A DNA stretch of 64,000 nucleotides from the NCBI GenBank assembly GCA_028564705.1, contig JAPXFQ010001391.1, positions 124,001 through 188,000 of the forward strand, given 5' to 3'. Position numbers and translations under genes: made by a program. How positions within the stretch are numbered: position 1 is the first letter of the stretch; each line of letters begins with the position of its first letter. Below the pieces are notes generated by a model, which was not told the DNA's origin, searched no databases, and was given only the letters and a program-made list of their open reading frames with translations. This document shows positions 1 to 11,300 of the stretch, in pieces. Source of the DNA: Apricaphanius iberus. Its lineage: Eukaryota; Chordata; Actinopteri; Cyprinodontiformes; Aphaniidae.

Positions 1-783
1 GAGTGCCTACACATTTATTTTTTGCCTGCACTGAAGTGATTATTTATTGGACTTTGTCTAATCTTTAGAAGTAGTAAAACCATGAGAAATATGACTTAGT
101 TCTGACATGTTTTTTTTCTTTTGGATGTCCTTTCTGGATGCTTTTGACCCAGTGAGCAAAGTGATGCAGAGAGGAACAATCAATCACACGTAAAAGGATT
201 TGTAGCTGTGACGTAAAGCCCTCTATTCCTCAAAGCTGTGGACAAATAGACATATCTGATCACATGTCTATCAACCTTTTCATAACCTCTTACGTAGAAA
301 AGTTTAATAGGAAATAGCTGTACATATGCTGCAAAATAATAGGCAGAGGCACGTAAAAAGACCTTCAAACCATTAACTGTAAATACAATACACAGTTGTT
401 TTGACTCTACATGTTAAGCTTGCATATACAATATTCAGTATGATTGACCCTTACTTTATAACCAATGAGTCTCTTTTTCTAGTAATACAATACTCAAAAT
501 TTGGTTCTTCATTTTCTGTGTTTAAGCATATTTTGTCTCATTTTGACCATTTAAATTGTAAGATTATACATCAGACTGTAACCCATTATCTGTGCTAATG
601 CTTTATCTGTCTTTATGAATATTTTCAATTTCACTTTGATCATACAACAATTTTGAGCGAATGTTTTTAAGCTTTGTTCAAACTTTTCTGGTGAGTTTAG
701 AAGGTTCCTACTTAAGCTAACCACTGAAAAATATTGAGGTTTGAGGCTGGAATTTAACAAAAATTAGAAGCTCAATAATTATG
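1..783. other. Gene-free AT-rich stretch
   Basis: No exon-like reading frame with credible splice borders is visible on either strand. The short open frames have no recognisable family signature and fit chance in AT-rich DNA. It may be distal upstream or intronic sequence of triobp, whose 5' untranslated exons I could not locate. Confidence 0.5.
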
Positions 784-927
784 GATAACTTCTATCCATC
801 CATCCATTTTCTTAACCGCTTAATCCTTAATGGATCGCGGGGGGGCTGGTGCCTATCTCCAGCTGTCAACGGGCGAGAGGCGGAGTACATCCTGGAGAGG
901 TCGCAAGTCCATCACAGATAACTTCTA
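784..927 (-). mobile_element. ATCC-tailed short retroelement with 11-bp target duplication
   Basis: An insertion of about 122 bp (795-916) is flanked by identical 11-bp direct repeats GATAACTTCTA at 784-794 and 917-927. It begins with ATCCATCCATCC next to the left repeat. It contains the CTGGTGCCTATCTCCAGCTG core also seen at 3792-3878 and at 36301. On the minus strand it ends in a GGAT microsatellite tail, as expected of a 5'-truncated LINE or SINE 3' end. Flanking duplications plus a simple-repeat tail show target-primed retrotransposition. The family name is not certain. Confidence 0.85.
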
Positions 928-2787
928 GACAAACCAAATGTGTCCCTAACCATTTTATGCTTTATTGATTGCCATTAAATGTTATTTGATAATTAAAAAA
1001 CAATTTAGAAATAAAAACCTTACAAAACACAAATGTTATTCTATATTCTTTCATGTTTTTGAGAGAGAAAAGTAATAACTGAAATCATCCAGATCGAAGT
1101 TCAAAAGGAACAGTTTATGAAAGGTTTTTTTTGCTTAGTATAAATGTTCGGCAGTCAAATTATTTAAAAAGGAAAGTTCATAAATGAGATTTATTCAGAT
1201 TCACTGTGAATAAGTAGTGAATTTTATGTAAGAATACTGTTCATTTAAGTAGCTGTTAAAATCTCACCTGCAATATTTTTCAGTATTTTTGCTTAGTTTT
1301 CAGAAACGGCCATTGCTAATTTACAAATATTTGTCATAATCCAGTCAGCATCAAATCATTCAAACTATTCAAAAGACATTAGTTCAAACTTTTATCAGTT
1401 TAGAAATAGATTTAATAAAATTTTTATGGAACTGAAAATATTATAGCGATGAAATTAGAGTAACAATGTTGTTCAAGAGGACAAACTTGATTATATTTAT
1501 AACTTATGATAGCAGATCATGACATAAATGTTAATTGCACAGTAACAGGGCTGAAAATTGAAGCTAATGTTAGTTTGTTCAGCATCAGATGCAAGCTATA
1601 CAATAAAAAGCTTGCATCTGAATATCAATGACAGATTGAGCTCTATTGTTACATAGAAAAAAGGAATTAATTCCTCAGATTCTGAAAATGTAGGTACGAT
1701 GGTTGCATTGGTAAGAATGAAACTATTGACCAAGGTTGGAAATATATGAAGTAAATCTATAATAGAACAGAGGAATTATGCTTTGTCTACCCATGGTGTT
1801 AGCATTTATTTTTAAGATATAATTTTCTCTGTGTTATATCACTGTTTTTCTTCTTATTTCACCATGAAAAATCAGTTTAACTACATGAGTTTCAACTGCT
1901 TTGGGACATAAACGCAGGGCATCTTTACTATAATTGAAAGTAAGGATTCCTGCTTACTCTCTAAGAGCTACCATTCTGCAACTTCCAGCACATCCGAATA
2001 AAATAAAATGTCTAATTTTCAAGCTGACATGGTGATGAGGGAATTCAGCCATTTGAGTCAGGTGTGTTGAGCTTGGATGTCCTGTCCCAGGATGAATATG
2101 AATTATAGAAAAAGTGCAAGTGTTCATGTTTTGTTAATTTATTATTTCAAATTGTATAGGTATGATGGAGGGAAATATCTTCCAGTTCTGGTATCATGGA
2201 TAATTCTTCATATATCCAACCCTGAAGTTTAAAAAGAGATAAAAACAAATATAGCACTCATCTTACAGTGTGTGAAGGATAGAGAAAGTGTAAATATCTG
2301 ATTTATTTCTAATCTTTGTATCTGCCTGGGTGTAACCATCTAATTTTGAGTTGTTTATGAGGGGAAAAAGGATTAAGTAGCTTAAACACAGTCATTAAAA
2401 TGCTTGAATTACTGTTAGTTTTAAGGAGCAAGAGTTGAACTTTTCTGACTGCATCTCCATGGATACCAGCTCCATTTTCTCATTACAGCAGCTTCTGCCA
2501 GAGCGGGCGACTGTAGCAACAGAATGTGTCACACCAACGGCAGAGGACAAGAATATCTCTCATTAATTGTCATTTCATGTGCCAGAATGTTTAATTATAC
2601 TTCTGTGTCTTAGCACTGCTTGACAAAATGTAGGCTTCTAAAACTATAATTAAACACCACAAACTGCTGCCACGCTCTAGACATTAACCATGTAATGTGA
2701 AGTGGGATAAAGTGTTTACTTCAAAGCACATATGCTAAAACAGATGCAGACCAGATAGTCCATTTAACAACACATTCATGTACAATA
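928..2787. other. Gene-free interval
   Basis: AT-rich sequence with no convincing exon, RNA gene or intact mobile element. I see nothing here that I can name. Confidence 0.5.
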
Positions 2788-2965
2788 CAGTGCAAAAGTA
2801 TTCAAACCCATGAAAATTCCTTAATGTTGTCAAGTGGAGAGGTTACATTGAATAAAACCAACCAAGTAGTGTATGGTTTAAAAGTGAAAGGAAAAGGATG
2901 TGTTTAAATCTGAAAAGTGCAGTGTGCATTTGTATTAAATTTTTTTTAGAGCCACTTTTTGCTAC
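2786..2965 (+). mobile_element. Terminal fragment of a Tc1-like transposon
   Basis: The stretch starts CAGTGCAAAAGTATTC directly after a TA dinucleotide and runs into the pattern typical of the terminal repeat of an abundant teleost Tc1-like family (GAAAAGTGCAGTGTGCATTTGTATT). No transposase coding remains. More internal or opposite-strand pieces of similar Tc1-like elements occur at 13.8, 16.9, 23.6, 33.4, 53.7 and 60.9 kb. Confidence 0.65.
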
Positions 2966-3780
2966 AAGTATTCCGGGCAATGTCTTTATCAACTTTGCAG
3001 ATGTAAAAACTGCTAGTTCTGGGTTCCTTGATTTTGATTAGGTTTTAACTTTAACAGTTTCATTTAAAGGTTGATTTAAACCAGTGATCTAAACTTTAGT
3101 TTAGATAGCTGGCTTTTTGTACAGACTGGTTTAATATCAGACAATTTTCACAAAGAATTGTGGATAAATGTAACAAAATAAAAAGATCTGGCATGCATGA
3201 AAAACAAGGGTTATTTTCAAATATAGTGACAATTCTAAATCCTTTGAATGGTTGTAACTTTGTTAGCGTAACATGAATCACATATTTTCTGCCCTCTAAC
3301 GCTCTTTGTTTGCAATGGTTATGTTTATAAATACCTTTAAAATAAGATTTACCACAAATCAAATATAAAGTGCATGACAAATACAGTACAACTCACCAGA
3401 GCACTGAATCAGTGTGAGCCCGGTGCGTTTTTTCTCTGTATGAGCTAGTGCCTTCTGAAGCAAATTTAAAGGCCTCATTGCCTTATTAGGCAAGCTGGTT
3501 GCTACATATTATAAAGAGCAGGGACTTGGTGCTTGGAAATACTCTGTCACATAAATCCATATTTTAAATGGGTCTCCTAATGTCTGTTAAATGTAGCTTC
3601 TTTTTTTTTCTTGAAAGCAGTAGGCTCTTCTACCTTTTCCTTTTTACAAAGATGCTGTTTAGAAAACTTTGTTTTTAACTATTTTGTTAGCTGAAAGGTT
3701 TGTTTTTAACAGTGACATATCATGACCTATAGGCAACACCGATGAAAAAAACTTTGGAAAAAAAGTGTTTTACTTCACCG

Positions 3781-3889
3781 AACCTTTTACTACTCGCCCG
3801 TTGACAGCTGGAGATAGGCACCAGCCCCCCCCTGATCCCTTAAGGATTAAGTGGTTCAGAAAATGGATGGATGGATGGAACCTTTTACT
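3781..3889 (+). mobile_element. ATCC/GGAT-tailed retroelement insertion with 11-bp target duplication
   Basis: An 87-bp insertion (3792-3878) lies between perfect direct repeats AACCTTTTACT at 3781-3791 and 3879-3889. It reads as the reverse complement of the copy at 795-916 and ends in a TGGA-repeat tail, so it is in plus orientation. The target is itself repetitive: the flanks on both sides resemble a hAT-type MITE rich in TACTT motifs, so this is a nested insertion. Confidence 0.85.
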
Positions 3890-5300
3890 TCAACTTGAGT
3901 CATATTATCTTGAAGTAGTAATACTCTAACTTTACTTTGGCTTCTCTATCCGTTTCAGGTCACCTCGCTGAGTCAACAAAAAGCAGGATTTTGCCAAACA
4001 TGCATAGACACACACCCACAAAGTATACAGTATGGTAAAGCCGGCTGAGTCTTATGTGCCATTGGGAGGGTACGAATATGGAGTAAATATGGATTGTGTG
4101 TTATATCTTGGAACTAGAAGTAGTTCAGACTGTTCAAATGTGATATATGGACTAGCTTTAAGTCTTAAAATGAAATAAGATTAGGAACTTTATCATGTCA
4201 GTTATTTCATGTTAGTTTTGTTATTTCTTTTTACTCCACAGAAAAAAACAGATTTCGCACAATGTTTTTTATTTTTGTCTGCCTGATTACATGTTATAAA
4301 AAGAAATATTAATCATTGTGATGAATAGTACATCTTTTGATTACTCTTTCCACCCCTTACCACACTGCTTCCTTGCATGGCATCATACAAAAATCAAGGA
4401 AATCAGGGAAGATATCACACATAGAATACTATAAACCTCTACAAGTGTGGTTCATCCTAGCATACAACTTCCAGATGCTACATGCATAGTCCATATGGAT
4501 GATTACTGTAAACTCAATTCTTCCAGGAGGAGTGAATGTTGCAATTCATTAAATTTATGCAATCTGCTGGGTTTCCTTAGATAGAAAACTTTGTCAGCAT
4601 TTTGAATAATGAACTGAACCGGACTGAATTATCTAATAGCTAGAATCAAATTGGAATTGATGTATGATTGGACTAAATTGACTTGTTTTATGAAGTGGCT
4701 TGAGTTGATGTGTTGTGAATCAGCACCATAAAAATAAACAGAATAAACTGAATAGCTGCCTGAAAGAAGCCTGTTAAACAATGATTTAAACAAGGCATAA
4801 ATACTTGTGGTGCGGCAGTGCACCTCTTTGTAGTCGTTCTGGTCACACGCATACCAAGTTTCCACACAGAAGCAAAACTGTGTTGGACTTTAAGGCTGGC
4901 ACACACTAGAGGATAATTGTGCCTATTTTTGTTCCGGTCATCCCTTTACGATCAAACCCAGCAAAGGCCCAATTGTCTCGCGTAAACAAACAACATTGTG
5001 TCCGATTTTCCTTTTGAGTGGGGTGTGTTAAAGTTCTCCTTCACTGGTGTTTTTATAAATTTTTTCAGTGTTCTCTGGTATTAAAGAATGCCATCTGAGT
5101 TGGTTTCTGTCAAAAAAAACTACTTCCCAGTCCCATTTCAGTATGGGAATTGGCGTCGAGACTAAACTAGATGATAGGTGGGGGAGGGGCGTGGGGGGGC
5201 ACTTGCTAATTAAGATTAATGATATGCAAGTTTCTCTCCTCTGATTGGCTAACTGCAACACTACTCTTACAATGTCTCTGTTTACTACAATCATTAACAT
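3890..5300. other. Gene-free interval with repeat-like sequence
   Basis: The first part continues the TACTT-rich MITE interrupted at 3792-3878. From about 4890 the sequence has the look of an interspersed repeat (GGCTGGCACACACTAGAGG, later CTCTGATTGGCTAAC), but I could not define ends or a target duplication. No exon is supported. Confidence 0.4.
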
Positions 5301-5309
5301 TAGACAAAA

Positions 5310-5550
5310 ATGGTGCCGGTATTTACGCTTAGATGGAGTTTACCACCCAGTTTAGGCAGCATTACCAAACAATACCGGACTACGGTGTGCTACTGGCCGC
5401 AAGAATACTCCACCACCGGAGCTACAGGAGTTACAGTCTTCAGGACAGCACACGCCACAGACAGACAGGTTTTCAGCGCCAAGGTCTCCCTCTTTGCTAT
5501 GAGTTACTCCTTGATAATTTATTGTCCTCTGCTTAGCCGTGTGCTTAAAT
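5310..5550 (+). other. Coding-like remnant of unknown origin
   Basis: Two overlapping plus-strand frames of 67-88 codons are open here. The one from 5333 begins MEFTTQFRQHYQTIPDYGVL and looks protein-like, but I do not recognise the family. No splice borders or promoter connect it to a neighbouring gene. It lies 360 bp upstream of a THAP-domain relic in the same orientation, so both could come from one decayed mobile element or retrocopy. This is inference. Confidence 0.25.
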
Positions 5551-5909
5551 CCAGCGAGATGTCTCATCTGATTTGAGCCAATAGTCTGTTCAGAATTAGA
5601 AGAATACTGTGGTTTGTGCCTGCCTTTAGCCAGCAACAGATGCACCTCTGTAAACAAACAGTGCAGCTCAGCGTTCTGCTTGCAGACGTTATGACCAGCG
5701 AATCTTGATTGAGAGCAGGAGCTGGGATGCCTGCTTCTATGGTTAAAGCCCCCTGTTTGGGAATATATTGGCTTCCCAGTGTTACAGAATAACAACTTGT
5801 CATTGTAACTGGTTGCTCACTTAAGGTAGTGTCGGTGGTTGCTGTTAGCTCATGTCATCGAGGGTCAAGCGTGTTCACTACTTTTGGATAATGCTAATTT
5901 TTCTCAAAG

Positions 5910-6271
5910 ATGGTAAATTATTGTGTTTGTGGAGGCTGTACAACCACCAGCCTGTCAGGACATCTGGTTTCCTAAAATAAAAAAAAAATGCCACCATCTT
6001 ATCTGCATAGGTGCATTCTGTTTATCTCACATGGCTGGGCTACACTTCTTCTTAAGTTATGAAAAACGTGGTTGTTAACGGTACTCACTTCAGACCTGGG
6101 GATTACCATCCCAGTGATGTGATGGAGCCTTACATGAGATATGAAAACAAAACTCAAGTGCATGCAGCTTCATTGAAATGCTGTCAGCAGCTGCTTTTGG
6201 AAATTTTACAGTGGGGGAACAAAATCACAAAACATCAGAGGCTGAGCTCTAAATTCATCAATGCATTGTAA
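5910..6271 (+). pseudogene. Decayed THAP-domain fragment
   Basis: From the ATG at 5910 the frame reads MVNYCVCGGC...LSGH and then stops at a TAA. After frame changes, a second piece from 6059 reads NGTHFRPGDYHPSDVM. THAP (C2CH zinc finger) domains start with a similar Cys-rich segment and contain a CxxH-F-x-P-x-D-Y element near their end, so the order and motifs fit one domain. It cannot be functional: a stop interrupts it, the frame shifts, and the Cys of the CxxH pair is Asn. It could come from a THAP-containing transposase relative or from a host THAP gene. Confidence 0.7.
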
Positions 6272-6897
6272 GTTTTGTTGTCTAAGATCCACACTAATTA
6301 CCAACTTTGCTGAAAAAATATGAAAAATATCAAAAATGTATTTGTCTAAACCTGAGAGATCACTCAACAATAACAAAGAAAACATGAATATAACAGTTTT
6401 AGGTCTACAATGTGTGGTGTGTGGTCACATTGCATTAACGATACACTATGCAGAAGCTCATGAACGTTTCCAGGTAATCTTGCTTACCTGATCTTGGTTG
6501 GGCATGCTAGACTCTTCCAAGGTGTACTGCTGCCGATTACCTATCTAATTGGCTAATTGGATACATTCACATCTGTCCTCTGAACACACCACAAACGCTG
6601 TGATATAAGGCTATGACAATCCAACATACTATATATCCTTGTCTGTGATCAATGCCATCCCCACATCCTTATGAACAAACTGGAACACTCTGAACACCTC
6701 AAATGGGCTCTTCAGAGTGGGAGTGTTCGAAAATCCATGTAATTGTCTTGCTGTGGAAAATATGAATTTTGAGTATCCGAATGGTGGATTCTGGTAAGGG
6801 ACGATGATGCTAAAAATCACCAGATTGAAGCCTATCCTCTGATTTCTTGGTGCTTCTCTTATCAGTTTATCAGTTTCATCTATAACTACAAAAAAAC

Positions 6898-7254
6898 TGA
6901 GGATGTAACAATACCATTTTTTTCATACCGATACTTGAATCTGAGTACTTGCTGATACAGAGTACCTATGCCGATATTTCTACCACACAAAAAAGAAATG
7001 ACTTGGAAGATGGGTTTTATTTTATTCTCTGCTTGTCAAAACAAATGATGGTGAATTAGATTAAAAAAGAATATGGATGAAAATTACCACAAAACTAAAA
7101 TTTCAAGTGAAAAAGTAAACATTTGCAATTAAATTATTGCAGAGTTTCCAAATTTTAAGTATTAGTTCATGGTATCAGTTACCTAACCAATACCGATACG
7201 AGTACATTAGAACAATATTGGCCCCAATACCATTATCATATTGGTGCATCCCTA
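6898..7254 (+). mobile_element. hAT-like non-autonomous element, copy 1
   Basis: A 357-bp repeat with short inverted ends: TGAGGATGTAAC at the left and GGTGCATCCCTA at the right (reverse complement TAGGGATGCACC). The interior is strongly similar to 35985-36300, including TTCTACCACACAAAAA and AAACTAAAATTTCAAG. It has no coding capacity. The ends resemble teleost hAT MITEs. No perfect 8-bp target duplication is visible. Confidence 0.65.
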
Positions 7255-8376
7255 ATACAAACAATAGAAGTGTCCAGCTATTGTCCGTTTCTCTAGGGTG
7301 TAACATCCAGAAATCCTCACTGGCATGTTCTCTGTTAAAAGATAGAAGTGTCTTTAAAAAGTAATCCTGGCAGGAATCCAGAGATCAACTTTTTAAATTA
7401 CGCATGTTTAAGAAAATAAGGAACACCCCAATGTGTCCCTTTATGTAAAACAGTTTATATGTTTTTTTTATTATGGATTTTTATTTTGTAAGGAGTTATT
7501 TTTACTGAATCAAATAAATTCTTGAGTTCAAATTCCTCCTCACACTTCTCCAACAATATTCTGATAAGGAGTGAATTATATCTCCAAGATATAATTTATA
7601 GTTGGCTTTATTCTTTATACCATAAGACTGGTAGGTCAAGTACCTGTCCAACCTATTGTTTTGATGTGTCCTAACCTGTCAGAGGACCATCTGTGGAGCA
7701 GCCACGTCTGTAAGGCATCTGTTTAAAAGAGTTGGTACTATGTTTCACTTTTCTTAGGAGGATGTCATCTGATAGGCCACTCTGTATTGAATCCATATGA
7801 GAAACAATGAAGGTTTATGTGTAGGGGGGTGTTTCCATAAAAGATCCAGCCCCTGTAACACTTCCACAGTCAAACTAGAGCATTTCCATTCTGTTAGAGG
7901 CCTTCTAAATAAGAACAATTCTGTGGAAATAGGTCTTGCTGAAGGTGTGTTTTTAATCTCGTCCTAGTTCACCTGCAGGTAATATTTGTTTTTGCTGAAT
8001 GTTTTCATGTGCATTTGATTAATAAAGAATATTTTTAGATCTATTTTGCTGTGTGGTTCAGGTGTAGAGTTTTGTTGTCATGTCAGTGTGTTTTGTAGCA
8101 GATATTTTTTATATTAATTTATTCATCTTATATGTTTCAAATTAATAAATCTGAAGTTATAATTTAATTTCTTATGGATTTTTAATTGTAACTAAAAAGA
8201 ATTCAGGTGTTTTGATTGTTTATTAAATAATGCTAATGAACTGTGCTTACAGCCTATCTAAGACACTCCTGGGAAATAACATCAACACCAGTTCTATTGA
8301 AACAAGTCAATCAGAAGCTATTTTAGTGCTGACGTTCCAGAGAATCCCCAGCAACACCCTGCAGGGCAGGATCAAC
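7255..8376. other. Upstream region of the first recognised triobp coding exon
   Basis: No recognisable gene. The region ends in a possible splice acceptor TTCCAG at 8340, followed by 36 bases of likely 5' untranslated sequence before the ATG at 8377. A promoter was not identified. Confidence 0.4.
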
Positions 8377-11300
8377 ATGGCGCCCCCTGTTGAAGACTAT
8401 TACTGCCGTCAGTTCCAGCCCAACACTTTTGACCCCTCCCGTTGCAGGTCCTGCCTGCGGCCGAATCACATGCACCTCAGTACTACCATTTCAGAATATA
8501 CAGATACTGCAGCACTGGACAATCTACATGAGTTGGTATGTCCATTACAGCTGTGAAACTAAATTCACTTGCATTCATCAAACCAGGTAGACATGAAAAA
8601 ACAAGAAAGTTCTTGGGTACGAATAAGAAATTACTGTAAACTCATTTATTAAACCTAACTACTGTACAGTGTATGAAATGGAGCTTAGATAAGGCTGCTC
8701 AACCGCTTTGATTTTGTTCAAGTTTTTCCATTGTGTCACTAAACATTTTCGAGATAACACTGAAATGCCCAAATGCCAAAAGCTTTACTATCTTAGAAGC
8801 TAAAAATCAGTCGATTGATACAAACATAAAGATTTATTATTAATGAAAAATTGCTTTTTGTTTATCTCGCGTAAACTGTATTCGAACCTCATTCCTTTTT
8901 CTGTATGTCCATATTGGTTCATCTTAAGAACTTCTTGTATTGCACAAAATTTCTCGCTTTATATGATTCAGTAAATTACTGTAGATCAAGCTAGTACTAA
9001 AAAGGCTATGAACTAGGTGTAAGTTCTCAAACTTCCTTTCATTTTAATATACATTTTTGAAATTGGAACATTGTGTTTGGTGAAAGCTCCTCAGCAAAAA
9101 ATTCTGGCATTCATTGTAGCACATCATAAATATATTTACCTTTAGCATTTCTAACAACTGAAATAATTAGAAAAATTCCAAGGAGGTGCGACAAACATTG
9201 TTTCACCATTTACAATTACATTACCATTAAATTGACAATTATGTTATCCAATCACCGAGTAAAACCTAGAACGATAACATGTCAGTTTGGCATTTGATTC
9301 TTTTATCATTAATTAATTAAAGCTGGCTGCAGTCATCTGGGAATGGAGGCAATCTGATATGCTCTGACACAAACAACCTGCTTTAGCACAACCCTGCTGG
9401 TTAAAATAACCCACACAGTTGAATATGCAGACGATTCCTATAGTTAACGTAATTACACTTAAAATTGGCTTTTTGTGTTTTTTGGAAGGAAAAGAGGTGT
9501 CTAACACTTATATATCTGCATCTGGTGGGGAGAACACCTAAAGGACCAGTAAAGTATAATATCTATTTAAATGTGAGGTAAAACTGAAGATGGGATCGAG
9601 ACAAAGCCAAAAAAAAGGCTCCAAATGGGTGGTGCTGCTAATGCAAGGGCACTACAGCAATGAAATAATGATGAGAATACACACAGACTAGCTTGAGTTA
9701 CGTCCTGTGGAGTCTAAGTGAATTGGCTCTGCTATAGTGAATTGAGAGGTGAAGGTAGAATGAGCTGAGCAGCAGAACCTCGACAGCAGATTTGACAAAA
9801 GGATCTTTAGAGCTAAAGTAAGTAAACAATTTTAAAATAGATTTAATTTAGTTTCCCATAGAGATATGTGTGCAGAGTTTACTTATAATGGCTTTTTCTA
9901 CAATACATCAGCTTTTTATTTGGATTACACTGTGTATGATCCATTTAGAATAGGCAAAATGATTAAATAGAAATAACGTTTATTTCCGATTTTAGAAAAG
10001 CTTGTCAAATTAGACCCTTTTTTCTGTTTCTGGCAGGTAATATGTTTTATATTGTTGGTGTATACACAGTCACTGTTTGACTTAACCTTTAACCCAAACC
10101 TCTGTAAATTATCCAGTTATTTAAAATGGTGTTCCTTTGTCCTACAAATCAGGGTGTAGGTGACAATAATGACGATGAGGATGAATATGGAGATCCATCA
10201 CTGTCTGAGGTGACTTCATGTGTCAGCAGTGATGAAGTCAGTGGTTGTTGGACCTTTGAGTTGAATCTGGAATGCAGCCTGAGTCCTGAGTGGGAACTTG
10301 AGAATTGTGAAACTGACATCCAACCCAGGTGACCTATATCATGCATTTTAATTACCTGTTTTTAAAATATCCAACTGAAAAATACATCACTTAATGTGAA
10401 ACAATGTAAAATAAAATGACACACCCTGAAAATACTACATTGTTCAAACACTTTCTGATTGAATACTCCAGTCTCAATGTGTATATATGTGTCAGTATCA
10501 ATGTGTAGAATATTGGCTTAACTAAGTTTATCTACTCTAACTGACAGAAGTTAATCAAATCTCTCAAATGACATTTCTTGTAATCAGACCTCTTCATGTA
10601 ACATTTCACATCTTAAGTCCTATAGTATAACTACAATATAGTTATGGATAACCTAAGCCAATCTAAGTATAAGCTTTATCAAGAGGGAAGGTTTTAAGAT
10701 TAGTTTTCAAAGTAGACATGCTGCCTCACGAATTAAAGCTGGGAGCTGGTTCCACAAGAGAGGAGCCTGATAACTAAGGGATGTGTTTCCCATTCAACTT
10801 TTAGAAGGGATCCTAGGAACTACCAGTAAACCTGCAGTCTGAGAGAGAAGTGCTGTGTTGGGAACATATGGACCAAGCTGATCTGGAGCCTAAAAATATC
10901 ACATTTGTTTTCATCAGAGCATGCTACATGGTTCAGGAAGGTATTTTAACTGTACTTGGGTGTTTTCTTTGGAAGAAAGGGTTTCTGTCTTACAACCAAA
11001 CCCCACTCCTTTTTGATCCACAGACGAGATAATAAATGTATCTTTCCAGCAGCTAGAGGCAAACTGATGGAAAACATGGCCTCCTCTTGAATGCACATAG
11101 ATGGATACATACGTGTGTCATTATGTCACGGCACACGCTCTCTTACAAGCGCACCTTGGCTGTTCTGTTTAGACCCATATCACCTCAACACGAATCGAAT
11201 TTCAACCCCAACATGACACTGCAGCAAAAAGTACTAGAGTCAATCATATCGTCAGGACATGACAAAGGTTGTAAAGATTACAAAAAGGACTTTAACAAAT

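Noticed and set aside
5352..5803. 147-codon and 79-codon minus-strand frames
   Set aside because: No recognisable motif, no splice or promoter context, and they overlap a plus-strand coding-like remnant.
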